A stretch of DNA of 6,598 nt from Bacillota bacterium (GTDB taxonomy: Bacteria; Bacillota; Clostridia; Oscillospirales; Acutalibacteraceae). A program made the position numbers and the translations under genes. Below are positions 1 through 4,821 of the stretch, one piece after another. How positions within the stretch are numbered: position 1 is the first letter of the stretch; every line of letters begins with the position of its first letter. The stretch covers positions 1-6,598 of the forward strand of contig JAEZRH010000047.1 of the NCBI GenBank assembly GCA_023412845.1, given 5' to 3'. The notes beneath the pieces are model-generated. The model was not told the DNA's origin. It saw nothing but the letters and a program-made list of their open reading frames with translations, and did not search any database.

Positions 1-105
1 ATATTTTCCTCTGAACGTAAGCCAGAACGTAATGATCATGATGATTAGAGCGATTACAAAAATTATATACAGGATTGTATCTGCAGAAACTAAGAAGCTA
101 TCCAT
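1..105 (-). CDS. Small membrane protein, N-terminal part (runs off left edge)
   Basis: The minus strand carries a good ribosome binding site (GGAGGT, complement of 111-116) five bases before an ATG at 105-103. It is followed by 35 open codons that reach the window edge without a stop. The peptide starts MDSFLVSADT and then has one strongly hydrophobic stretch (residues about 11-30, rich in Ile/Leu/Val/Phe), then Thr-Phe-Arg-Gly-Lys-Tyr. That pattern suggests a single membrane-spanning segment with an N-terminal tail and a basic residue after the helix. I do not recognise the family. It could be a stand-alone mini-membrane protein or the first helix of a larger transporter or channel subunit; the missing 3' part would decide. 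A candidate promoter lies about 120 bases upstream at 223-251, which would leave a leader of roughly 110 nt containing an 8-bp hairpin. Confidence 0.6.
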   Translation of the reverse strand, partial: MDSFLVSADTILYIIFVIALIIMIITFWLTFRGKY

Positions 106-150
106 AGCGCACCTCCGATTATTGTAAATATGTGCCTTTCCGTATTGTAA

Positions 151-174
151 GAGCCGCCCTGCCACAGGCGGCTC
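151..174 (-). promoter_or_regulatory. Leader hairpin upstream of the small membrane protein
   Basis: A perfect 8-bp inverted repeat, GAGCCGCC (151-158) and GGCGGCTC (167-174), is separated by an 8-nt loop. It falls inside the predicted untranslated leader of the minus-strand small membrane protein, about 46 nt before the start codon. Neither strand shows a T-tract after the stem, so it is not a convincing intrinsic terminator. It may be a leader structure or an mRNA-stabilising hairpin. No known riboswitch consensus was recognised. The hairpin is seen directly; its function is inference. Confidence 0.35.
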
Positions 175-222
175 AAGGAGGGAGTATGAAAAGGCAACTC
201 TTGTAAGCTTTTGATGTAATAA

Positions 223-251
223 ATAGTAACAAATTTGTAACCTTTTTGCAA
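223..251 (-). promoter_or_regulatory. Candidate sigma-A promoter for the small membrane protein
   Basis: Reading the minus strand, TTGCAA (251-246, 4/6 match to the -35 consensus) and TACTAT (228-223, 4/6 match to the -10) are separated by exactly 17 bp. The spacer begins next to the -10 with the 10-bp palindrome ACAAATTTGT (229-238), which could be a repressor operator. The expected transcription start is near position 216, giving a leader of about 110 nt before the ATG at 105. The match is moderate and the region is AT-rich, so a chance match is possible. Confidence 0.35.
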
Positions 252-300
252 GGGAAATTTTTGGCAAATCAGAACGTTATGGGAAGGCTTCTGAAAACGT

Positions 301-340
301 GCTGCTTTTCCGCCCCGATCCAATGACATAAAAAAGCAGC
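301..340. repeat. 9-bp inverted repeat with 22-nt loop
   Basis: GCTGCTTTT (301-309) and AAAAGCAGC (332-340) are exact reverse complements around a 22-nt GC-richer loop. It lies between the 3' end of the minus-strand proline-rich ORF (stop at 383) and the candidate promoter at 223-251, so it may mark the end of a transcript. The expected T-run after the distal arm is absent on both strands, so I do not call it a terminator. Confidence 0.3.
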
Positions 341-382
341 CTACACCTCAATGGCACAAGCCGCGAAAAGATAAAGAACTAA

Positions 383-529
383 TTATGATTTTCTTTTTGA
401 AGGGCTCTCATCGTCTGGTTCCGCCCTTTCCGGATGAGGCATTGGAATTGGAACCGGCGCCGGAATCGTGGGAACGAGCGGGGGCTTGACGGTTTCGGGA
501 TCCGGGACGACAGGTATTTTTTTATCCAT
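383..529 (-). CDS. 48-aa proline-rich hypothetical protein
   Basis: An ATG on the minus strand at 529-527 opens 48 codons ending in TAA at 385-383. The peptide starts MDKKIPVVPDPE and contains 14 prolines in 48 residues. Residues 23-33 follow a strict alternating Pro-X pattern (P-A-P-V-P-I-P-M-P-H-P). The C-terminus is charged: acidic (Glu/Asp) around residues 34-41, then Ser-Lys-Arg-Lys-Ser. There is no hydrophobic segment, so it is expected to be soluble and extended (polyproline II-like) rather than globular. The upstream AAGAAG, about eight bases before the ATG, is only a weak ribosome binding site. I do not recognise a family. The ordered composition (basic start, Pro-X core, acidic then basic tail) argues for coding, but the ORF is short and could be chance. 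It lies downstream of the terminator at 638-664 of the neighbouring gene, so it would need its own promoter, and none is convincing. Confidence 0.4.
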   Translation of the reverse strand: MDKKIPVVPDPETVKPPLVPTIPAPVPIPMPHPERAEPDDESPSKRKS

Positions 530-637
530 AAAATCAACTTCTTTCACGTTTAGCTTTTCCGGAAAACCAGTCCTTATGAGAGCGCGGCTCTTTCACAGGG
601 CAATCGGGATGATTGACGGGGGAATGGAATAAAACAA

Positions 638-664
638 GAAGCCGTCTAAAGCAAATACGGCTTC
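638..664 (-). terminator. Intrinsic terminator after the repeat protein gene
   Basis: On the minus strand, GAAGCCGT (664-657), an 11-nt loop and ACGGCTTC (645-638) form an 8-bp perfect stem. It is followed immediately by TTGTTTTATT. The stem starts 11 nt after the TGA of the 187-aa gene (678-676). Stem, position and T-rich tail together fit a rho-independent terminator for that gene. Confidence 0.75.
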
Positions 665-675
665 CATAAAAAATC

Positions 676-1239
676 TCAGCGCGAAAACTGCTTTATGATT
701 CCCTCGGCCATATAATCGCCCATCATCAGGGCCTGATCCTCAATGGCATCGTAAAGTGCTATATCCCTTGCATACTGCCCCGCTAACCTCGCGACCGCTT
801 CTTCTTCAGTCAGTTTCAGATGTTCGTGCAGCATAGACGTCCACTGATCTTTTGACCAGAAAGGATTAATGTTGGCCAGAAAAGCGGCGATTTCGTCTGC
901 GTTCAAATACCATTTCTTACGTGCTTCATTGACCGCTTCGGTATTTCCCGCTTTTGCGGCGTTGACAAGGTCACCTGCGATTTTTAAATGCTCCGTCAGC
1001 AGATCACGGAACTGCTTTGCCAGCTGGGGCCCATAGAACTGCTTCAATACCGTTTCAAAATCAGCCGGATTTTGAAATAAACGTGTCGTGACGGGTTTTA
1101 AATCCCCAAGATTTGCCGCTGTGCTGATGATGAACGAACGCGTCCACATTACATGTTCGGACCATAGTTCCCGGAGAAAATTGATAATTCTTATTGCTTC
1201 CATGCAGGCTGCGGAATTACTTGTTGAACCTTGAAACAT
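676..1239 (-). CDS. 187-aa conserved Firmicutes protein with three approximately 55-residue EH repeats
   Basis: The ATG at 1239-1237 is preceded by AAAAGGAG nine bases upstream (complement of 1249-1256), a strong ribosome binding site, so this start is favoured over the internal Met13 or Met31. No signal peptide or membrane helix is visible; it should be soluble, helical and cytoplasmic. The protein contains three tandem units, each opening with a hydrophobic-x-x-Glu-His-hydrophobic motif: LWSEHVMWT (residues 25-33), LLTEHLKIA (80-88) and MLHEHLKLT (136-144). The Glu-His pairs sit at 28-29, 83-84 and 139-140, spaced 55 and 56 residues apart. From memory, similar 150-190 aa proteins occur in Clostridia and Bacilli, some labelled 'acetylglutamate kinase'. 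I see no kinase motif and do not adopt that name. Repeated Glu/His at equal spacing suggests a helical bundle that could bind metal, which is inference. A terminator follows at 638-664. Its own promoter in 1260-1365 is uncertain. Confidence 0.85.
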   Translation of the reverse strand: MFQGSTSNSAACMEAIRIINFLRELWSEHVMWTRSFIISTAANLGDLKPVTTRLFQNPADFETVLKQFYGPQLAKQFRDLLTEHLKIAGDLVNAAKAGNTEAVNEARKKWYLNADEIAAFLANINPFWSKDQWTSMLHEHLKLTEEEAVARLAGQYARDIALYDAIEDQALMMGDYMAEGIIKQFSR

Positions 1240-1365
1240 GGCGGTTAACTCCTTTTAATGAATTACACCATAATATGTCTCAAGGGCGATATGGTACATT
1301 CGACGGGACCTTCCGAACGCTTGTACTGCTTCGGGGCAAAAGCGGTATTTTCAAAAATCAGCAAC

Positions 1366-1403
1366 AAAAAAAATCCGCCTGGCTAAAGCCGGGCGGATTT
1401 TTT
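1366..1403 (-). terminator. Intrinsic terminator of the tRNA-Asp/tRNA-Thr unit
   Basis: Just after the CCA of tRNA-Thr, the minus strand reads a T/A-flanked hairpin. The arms are 1400-1388 and 1383-1371 around a 4-nt loop (1384-1387), with a 13-position stem interrupted by one A-C mismatch. It is followed by eight Ts (1373-1366). On the plus strand the mismatch becomes a G-U pair and six Ts follow (1398-1403), so the element could also stop transcription in the opposite direction. Confidence 0.85.
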
Positions 1404-1404
1404 G

Positions 1405-1480
1405 TGGAGCTGCTAACGCGATTCGAACGCGTGACCTCGTCCTTACCAAGGACGTGCTCTGCCAACTGAGCCATAGCAGC
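1405..1480 (-). tRNA. tRNA-Thr (anticodon GGT)
   Basis: This is a 76-nt cloverleaf on the minus strand. The acceptor arm GCTGCTA pairs with TAGCAGC, followed by discriminator T and an encoded CCA (1407-1405). The D arm is GCTC/GAGC. The anticodon stem is CGTCC/GGACG with loop TTGGTAA, giving anticodon GGT, which reads ACC and ACT threonine codons. The T arm is ACGCG with loop TTCGAAT and CGCGT. All stems are fully paired, so it looks functional. It follows tRNA-Asp by only 3 nt and shares its promoter and terminator, so the two are processed from one precursor. Confidence 0.97.
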
Positions 1481-1483
1481 GAA

Positions 1484-1560
1484 TGGCGACTCGGATCGGG
1501 ATCGAACCGACGACCTCTAGCGTGACAGGCTAGCGTTCTAACCAGCTGAACTACCGAGCC
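1484..1560 (-). tRNA. tRNA-Asp (anticodon GTC)
   Basis: This is a 77-nt cloverleaf on the minus strand. The acceptor arm GGCTCGG pairs with CCGAGTC, including one G-T wobble at the second pair, followed by discriminator G and an encoded CCA (1486-1484). The anticodon stem is CTAGC/GCTAG with loop CTGTCAC, giving anticodon GTC for aspartate. The T loop is TTCGATC with paired CGTCGG-side and CCGAT-side arms. It is the first gene of a two-tRNA transcript. A perfect promoter ends 32 nt upstream of its 5' end. Confidence 0.97.
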
Positions 1561-1592
1561 ATAAAACTGCTGCAACAGCGGCAACGATATTT

Positions 1593-1621
1593 ATTATACT
1601 AATTCATGCGCGGAATGTCAA
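1593..1621 (-). promoter_or_regulatory. Consensus sigma-A promoter of the tRNA unit
   Basis: On the minus strand TTGACA (1621-1616) and TATAAT (1598-1593) are both perfect consensus hexamers separated by exactly 17 bp. Transcription should begin near 1586, leaving a 5' leader of about 25 nt before tRNA-Asp. Perfect promoters of this kind are typical of highly expressed stable RNA genes. It is divergent from the spoIIG promoter at 1834-1866. Confidence 0.92.
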
Positions 1622-1832
1622 TGTTTTGTTGCATTTTTGGGGATTACAAAATATCGGAACCTGAGGCGGGCGGATTGATAAAAATACACAACATAGAGCT
1701 GTACGGCGGAGGGGATGGAGTCGGCAGAATATATTTTTTCCGCGGAAAGGGAACGGAAAACACGGATGCCGATGCCAAAAAAGGAAAATCACGTACCATA
1801 ATGGCACTTTTTAGTGCTGCGCAGGAACAATT

Positions 1833-1866
1833 TTTGACACAAACGGCGGACATCCGGGTCTATAAT
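1833..1866 (+). promoter_or_regulatory. Likely Spo0A-dependent spoIIG promoter (long 21-bp spacer)
   Basis: TTGACA (1834-1839) and TATAAT (1861-1866) are perfect sigma-A hexamers, but the spacer is 21 bp, too long for unaided sigma-A. The -35 overlaps TTTGACA (1833-1839), which matches the reverse form of the Spo0A box (TTCGACA) at 6 of 7 positions. The Bacillus subtilis spoIIG promoter is known for the same arrangement: consensus-like hexamers about 22 bp apart, activated by phosphorylated Spo0A bound at the -35. The expected start site is about 1872, just before the spoIIGA ribosome binding site (GGGAG, 1882-1886). The elements are seen directly; Spo0A control is inferred from position and family knowledge. 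Confidence 0.75.
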
Positions 1867-1894
1867 GGGAAACAGTCTACTGGGAGCGGTGCGC

Positions 1895-2716
1895 ATGAAA
1901 CAGACTGTCTACGTCGATGTTCTGGTCGCAGTCAACTTCCTCATCAATTATTTTCTGCTGCTTGCCACACGCAGATTTCTGGGCACACCAGCAAAGAAAG
2001 GCAGACTGGTGGGTGCGGCGGCGCTGGGAGCGCTCTTTTCGCTGTCCATCCTGCTGCCGGAGATTCCGGCGGCGGCAGGTCTGCTGACAAAGCTTTTCAT
2101 GTCTGTGTGCATCGTGCTCGCCGCGTTCGGCTACGGCGGGGTGAAACGGCTTCTGCGGGGCACGGCAGCGTTTTACATCATCAATTTCGGCTTTGCCGGC
2201 CTTATGATGGCGCTATGGTACTTCATTGCGCCGCAGGGCCTCATTATCCGGAATTCCGTCGTTTACTTCGACATCTCACCGCTGATGCTGATCCTGCTGT
2301 CCGTGCTGTGCTACTTCATCATCACCCTGGTCAACCGGGTGACGGGCCGGCAGGCGCCGAAGGATCTCTACTGCCGCATCGTCGTCTCATGCGGCGGGGC
2401 GGTCTGTGACTGTGCCGCGAAGGTGGACACGGGCAATTCCCTGCGGGAGCCGTTTTCGAACGACCCGGTCGTGGTCGTATTCGAGCAGACGGCGGCGAAA
2501 GTGATCCCTACGGAAGGCAGCCTGAACTTCCGGATGGTTCCGTTCAGCGACATATCGGGCGAAGGGCTGCTGCGCGCCTTCCGGCCGGATCGGCTTACTG
2601 TTTACAGCGGTGGCAAGGTGCTTGCCATTACAGATGTTTACATAGCGGTTTCCTCCGCGAGGCCGGGGGACTGCGACGCACTTATCAATCCGGATATCCT
2701 GCAAACACCCGGCTAA
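1895..2716 (+). CDS. spoIIGA: Sporulation sigma-E processing peptidase SpoIIGA
   Basis: SpoIIGA is a membrane-embedded aspartic protease (peptidase family U4) that removes the pro-sequence from pro-sigma-E in the mother cell after asymmetric division. The 273-aa product has about five hydrophobic segments (roughly residues 6-28, 35-55, 61-80, 89-110, 126-148). A soluble C-terminal domain follows, with the aspartic-protease signature VDTGNS (Asp178-Thr-Gly180) in the expected place. It ends near the conserved DALINPDIL. The length is slightly shorter than the approximately 309 aa of B. subtilis. The ATG at 1895 is chosen because GGGAG sits eight bases upstream. An in-frame ATG at 1865 lies inside the promoter -10 and lacks a ribosome binding site. 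sigE follows after 63 nt, the expected partner and operon order. The gene appears intact. Confidence 0.95.
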   Translation: MKQTVYVDVLVAVNFLINYFLLLATRRFLGTPAKKGRLVGAAALGALFSLSILLPEIPAAAGLLTKLFMSVCIVLAAFGYGGVKRLLRGTAAFYIINFGFAGLMMALWYFIAPQGLIIRNSVVYFDISPLMLILLSVLCYFIITLVNRVTGRQAPKDLYCRIVVSCGGAVCDCAAKVDTGNSLREPFSNDPVVVVFEQTAAKVIPTEGSLNFRMVPFSDISGEGLLRAFRPDRLTVYSGGKVLAITDVYIAVSSARPGDCDALINPDILQTPG

Positions 2717-2733
2717 ATCTGGCCGCAGCCGGG
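2708..2733 (+). other. Hairpin overlapping the spoIIGA stop codon
   Basis: CCCGGCT (2708-2714) and AGCCGGG (2727-2733) form a 7-bp perfect stem with a 12-nt loop. The 5' arm includes the first base of the spoIIGA TAA. A second small stem, GCCGC/GCGGC (2746-2750 and 2758-2762), abuts the sigE ribosome binding site. There is no T-tract, so transcription should continue into sigE. The structures might tune translation or mRNA processing between the two genes. Confidence 0.4.
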
Positions 2734-2779
2734 CGGAAAGATAAAGCCGCGGCGGCAGCGGCAAAAGGGAATGAGGAAT

Positions 2780-3501
2780 ATGAAAAGGATATGGTGGATT
2801 CGGGAATGGTTCACGGGCGTTCTGCTGAGGTTCCGGCGGCTTTTGCCGGGGGGCGAGGTCTACTACATCAATGGACCGGAGACGCTCCCGCCGCCGCTCA
2901 CACACCAGGAGGAAGAGCGGGTGATGCACAATATCATGAACCACGTCCCCAACGCGCGGGAGCCGCTCATCACCCATAATCTTCGCCTCGTGGTCTACAT
3001 TGCCAAAAAATTCGAGTCACCCGGCGCAAATGTGGAGGACCTCATCTCGATCGGCACCATCGGGCTGATCAAGGCGGTGAATACGTTCTGCCCGGAGCGG
3101 AACATCAAGCTTGCGACCTACGCTTCCCGCTGCATCGAAAATGAGATATTGATGTATCTGCGCAAAACGTCCCCGCTCAAAAACGAGGTCTCCATTGACG
3201 ACCCGCTGAACGTCGACTGGACGGCAACGAGCTGCTTCTTTCCGACATCCTCGGCAGCGACCAGGACACCGTGAATCTGGATATCGAGGAAGAAGTGGAG
3301 CGCGACCTTCTGCGCAGCGCGGTTTCGCGCCTGGCCCCGAGGGAACGGGAGATCATGCAGCTCAGGTTCGGCCTCAATTGCAGCCGCGAGCACACGCAGA
3401 AGGAAGTCGCAGATACTCTCGGTATATCTCAATCCTACATATCCCGACTGGAAAAACGAATTATCGAGCGCCTGAAGAAGGATCTTGAGCGCGTCAGCTA
3501 A
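2780..3501 (+). pseudogene. sigE: Sporulation sigma factor sigma-E, frameshifted by one missing base
   Basis: Sigma-E directs early mother-cell sporulation genes. It is made as an inactive precursor and cleaved by SpoIIGA. From the ATG at 2780 (ribosome binding site AAAAGGGA, 2763-2770, nine bases away) 147 residues match pro-sigma-E: an N-terminal pro-sequence, the EVYYI cleavage region (residues 26-30; B. subtilis is cut between the two Tyr), and region 2 with DLISIGTIGLIKAVNTF and LATYASRCIENEILMYLRK. After DPLNVDW the frame goes wrong and stops at TGA 3272-3274. The adjacent frame resumes exactly with DGNELLLSDILGSDQD and carries region 4 (QKEVADTLGISQSYISRLEK) to TAA 3499-3501. Restoring one G after 3220 (TGG-GAC-GGC) gives 240 aa against 239 in B. 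subtilis. A real mutation or a GG/GGG sequencing error are both possible. An alternative ATG at 2771 has the ribosome binding site too close. Confidence 0.9.
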
Positions 3502-4805
3502 AATATCTCCCAGAAGAAGGCGCTGTACGGCGGAAGCTCACTTCCGCCTCCGAAATCGTGCACCTCGCCGGAGATCAGGTCGCGCGCCCTTCCCGCGCCT
3601 GCATCGAAGTGCGCCGCGTATGGCAAGGCGTCGGCATTTACAGCCACGAGGACCCGGCTTTCCCCGCAGGCCCGCTCAAAGATCAGCTGCCGGTTCGTCA
3701 GCAGGAGTTGGCGGTAGCCGCCGTACTGGAGAGCTGCACTGCCTTTCTTTGCCTTTGCGCAGGCGGCGATCCATTTTGTCAGTCCGTTTTCCTCCGGCAT
3801 GTCGATCGCGGGGCGCAGGGCCGCGTCTCCGTCTTCTTTACGGCCCCGGATGCCCCATTCGCTGCCGTAATAGACGCAGGGGATTCCCGGCATGCCGAAC
3901 AGGAGCGCGTAAAGGAGCGGAAGGTGTTTCGGATTCTGCACCTGTGACGCCACGCGGGTAACGTCGTGGTTGTCCGCGAAGCTGAGCAGATGGGCGCCCC
4001 TGTAAAGCGTCCAGCTTTCCGGGCCGAACTGCCGGTTCAGGGAGTAGCCGATCTCGAACAGGTTCATGGAATTAAAGCTGGAATACAGCCCCTTGCAGCA
4101 CTCGTAGTTTGTCGCGCTGTGCAGCATCCCATCGTTCATGATCGTCTTATAATCACCCGAAAGGATTTCTCCCACGAGGAAGAAATCCTTTTTCAATCCG
4201 TCGCAGAAAGAGCGCAGACGGCTCAGAAAGTCCCGGTCGAGACAGTAGGCGACATCCAGCCTCAAGCCGTCGATATCGAATTCCCGTACCCAGCCTTCGA
4301 TGCAGCCGAACAGATACCGTACGACCTCTTCATTGCGCAGGTTCAGCTTGACCAGCTCGTAGTGGCCTTCCCAGCCTTCGTACCAGAAGCCGTCGCCGTA
4401 GTTGCTGTCCCGCCCGAAATCGAGAAAGAACCAGTCCCTGAAGCGGGAGTTCTGCCGGTTGCGCCGCACGTCTTCGAACGCCCGGAACCCGCGGCCCACA
4501 TGGTTGAACACGCCGTCGAGGATGACCCTGATGCCGTTTTCATGCAGTTTTTCGCAGACCGCGGCGAAGTCTTCGTTCGTGCCGAGGCGGCAGTCCAGCT
4601 TTTCATAGTCGCGCGTGTCGTAGCCGTGCGCGTCCGACTCGAACACCGGGCAGAACCAAACCGCGCTGCAGCCGCACGCGAGGATATTGGGGATCCAGTC
4701 CCCGATTTTCCGGATGCGCGGCACGATGACGCCGCCGTTCTGCGCCGGCGCCCCGCAGAGACCCAGCGGGTAGATCTGATAAAATACGCTTTCATATGCC
4801 CACAT
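3498..4805 (-). CDS. GH13 alpha-amylase-family glycosidase, cytoplasmic
   Basis: This 435-aa retaining glycoside hydrolase is predicted to act on alpha-1,4/1,6-glucans or maltodextrins. The four GH13 signatures are present in order. Region I is DGVFNH (residues 97-102). Region II is GLRLDVA (180-186) with nucleophile Asp184. Region III is LVGEI with acid/base Glu213. Region IV is SFADNHD (275-281) with Asp281. The supporting motifs YDTRDY (62-67) and GMPGIPCVYYGSEWG (304-318) are also typical. There is no signal peptide, no membrane segment and no N-terminal CBM34, so it is likely a cytoplasmic maltodextrin-acting enzyme (neopullulanase/cyclomaltodextrinase-like clan). The exact substrate cannot be read from the sequence. 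The ATG at 4805 has GGGAGA about nine bases upstream. It follows the DNA glycosylase gene after 16 nt, so co-transcription is likely. Its TAG (3500-3498) overlaps the sigE TAA on the other strand. Confidence 0.93.
   Translation of the reverse strand: MWAYESVFYQIYPLGLCGAPAQNGGVIVPRIRKIGDWIPNILACGCSAVWFCPVFESDAHGYDTRDYEKLDCRLGTNEDFAAVCEKLHENGIRVILDGVFNHVGRGFRAFEDVRRNRQNSRFRDWFFLDFGRDSNYGDGFWYEGWEGHYELVKLNLRNEEVVRYLFGCIEGWVREFDIDGLRLDVAYCLDRDFLSRLRSFCDGLKKDFFLVGEILSGDYKTIMNDGMLHSATNYECCKGLYSSFNSMNLFEIGYSLNRQFGPESWTLYRGAHLLSFADNHDVTRVASQVQNPKHLPLLYALLFGMPGIPCVYYGSEWGIRGRKEDGDAALRPAIDMPEENGLTKWIAACAKAKKGSAALQYGGYRQLLLTNRQLIFERACGESRVLVAVNADALPYAAHFDAGAGRARDLISGEVHDFGGGSELPPYSAFFWEIF
3529..3548 (+). 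other. Strong hairpin just past the sigE stop, inside the amylase 3' end
   Basis: GGCGGAAG (3529-3536), loop CTCA and CTTCCGCC (3541-3548) form an 8-bp perfect GC-rich stem with a tetraloop. It starts 28 nt after the sigE stop codon. It lies within the coding sequence of the convergent glycosidase. No T-run follows on the plus strand, so it is not a classic terminator, but it could protect or pause the 3' end of the spoIIG transcript. Coding constraint alone could also explain it. Confidence 0.4.
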
Positions 4806-4821
4806 TGTCGTCGTCTCCCTG

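Noticed and set aside
186..206. Six-codon plus-strand mini-ORF after a perfect AAGGAGG
   Set aside because: It is too short to judge. It sits opposite the minus-strand leader, and no plus-strand gene follows that it could regulate.
1..1404. Integrated element downstream of the tRNA 3' end
   Set aside because: The lower GC and the position after tRNA-Thr are suggestive, but there is no integrase, no repeat of the tRNA 3' end, and the tRNA terminator is intact.
1351..1584. 77-codon minus-strand ORF and 91-codon plus-strand ORF over the tRNA region
   Set aside because: Both are translations through two complete tRNA genes and their terminator.
1715..1801. 28-codon plus-strand ORF (MESAEYIF...) after GGAGGGG
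   Set aside because: The ribosome binding site touches the ATG, the ORF is very short, and no composition bias or promoter supports it.
1606..2409. 267-codon plus-strand ORF starting before spoIIGA
   Set aside because: Most of it overlaps spoIIGA in another frame. It lacks a ribosome binding site, and its first part runs through the spoIIG promoter.
3210..3225. Programmed -1 frameshift in sigE
   Set aside because: A -1 slip at TGG would restore the frame, but there is no X-XXY-YYZ slippery site. I know of no frameshifting in this family.
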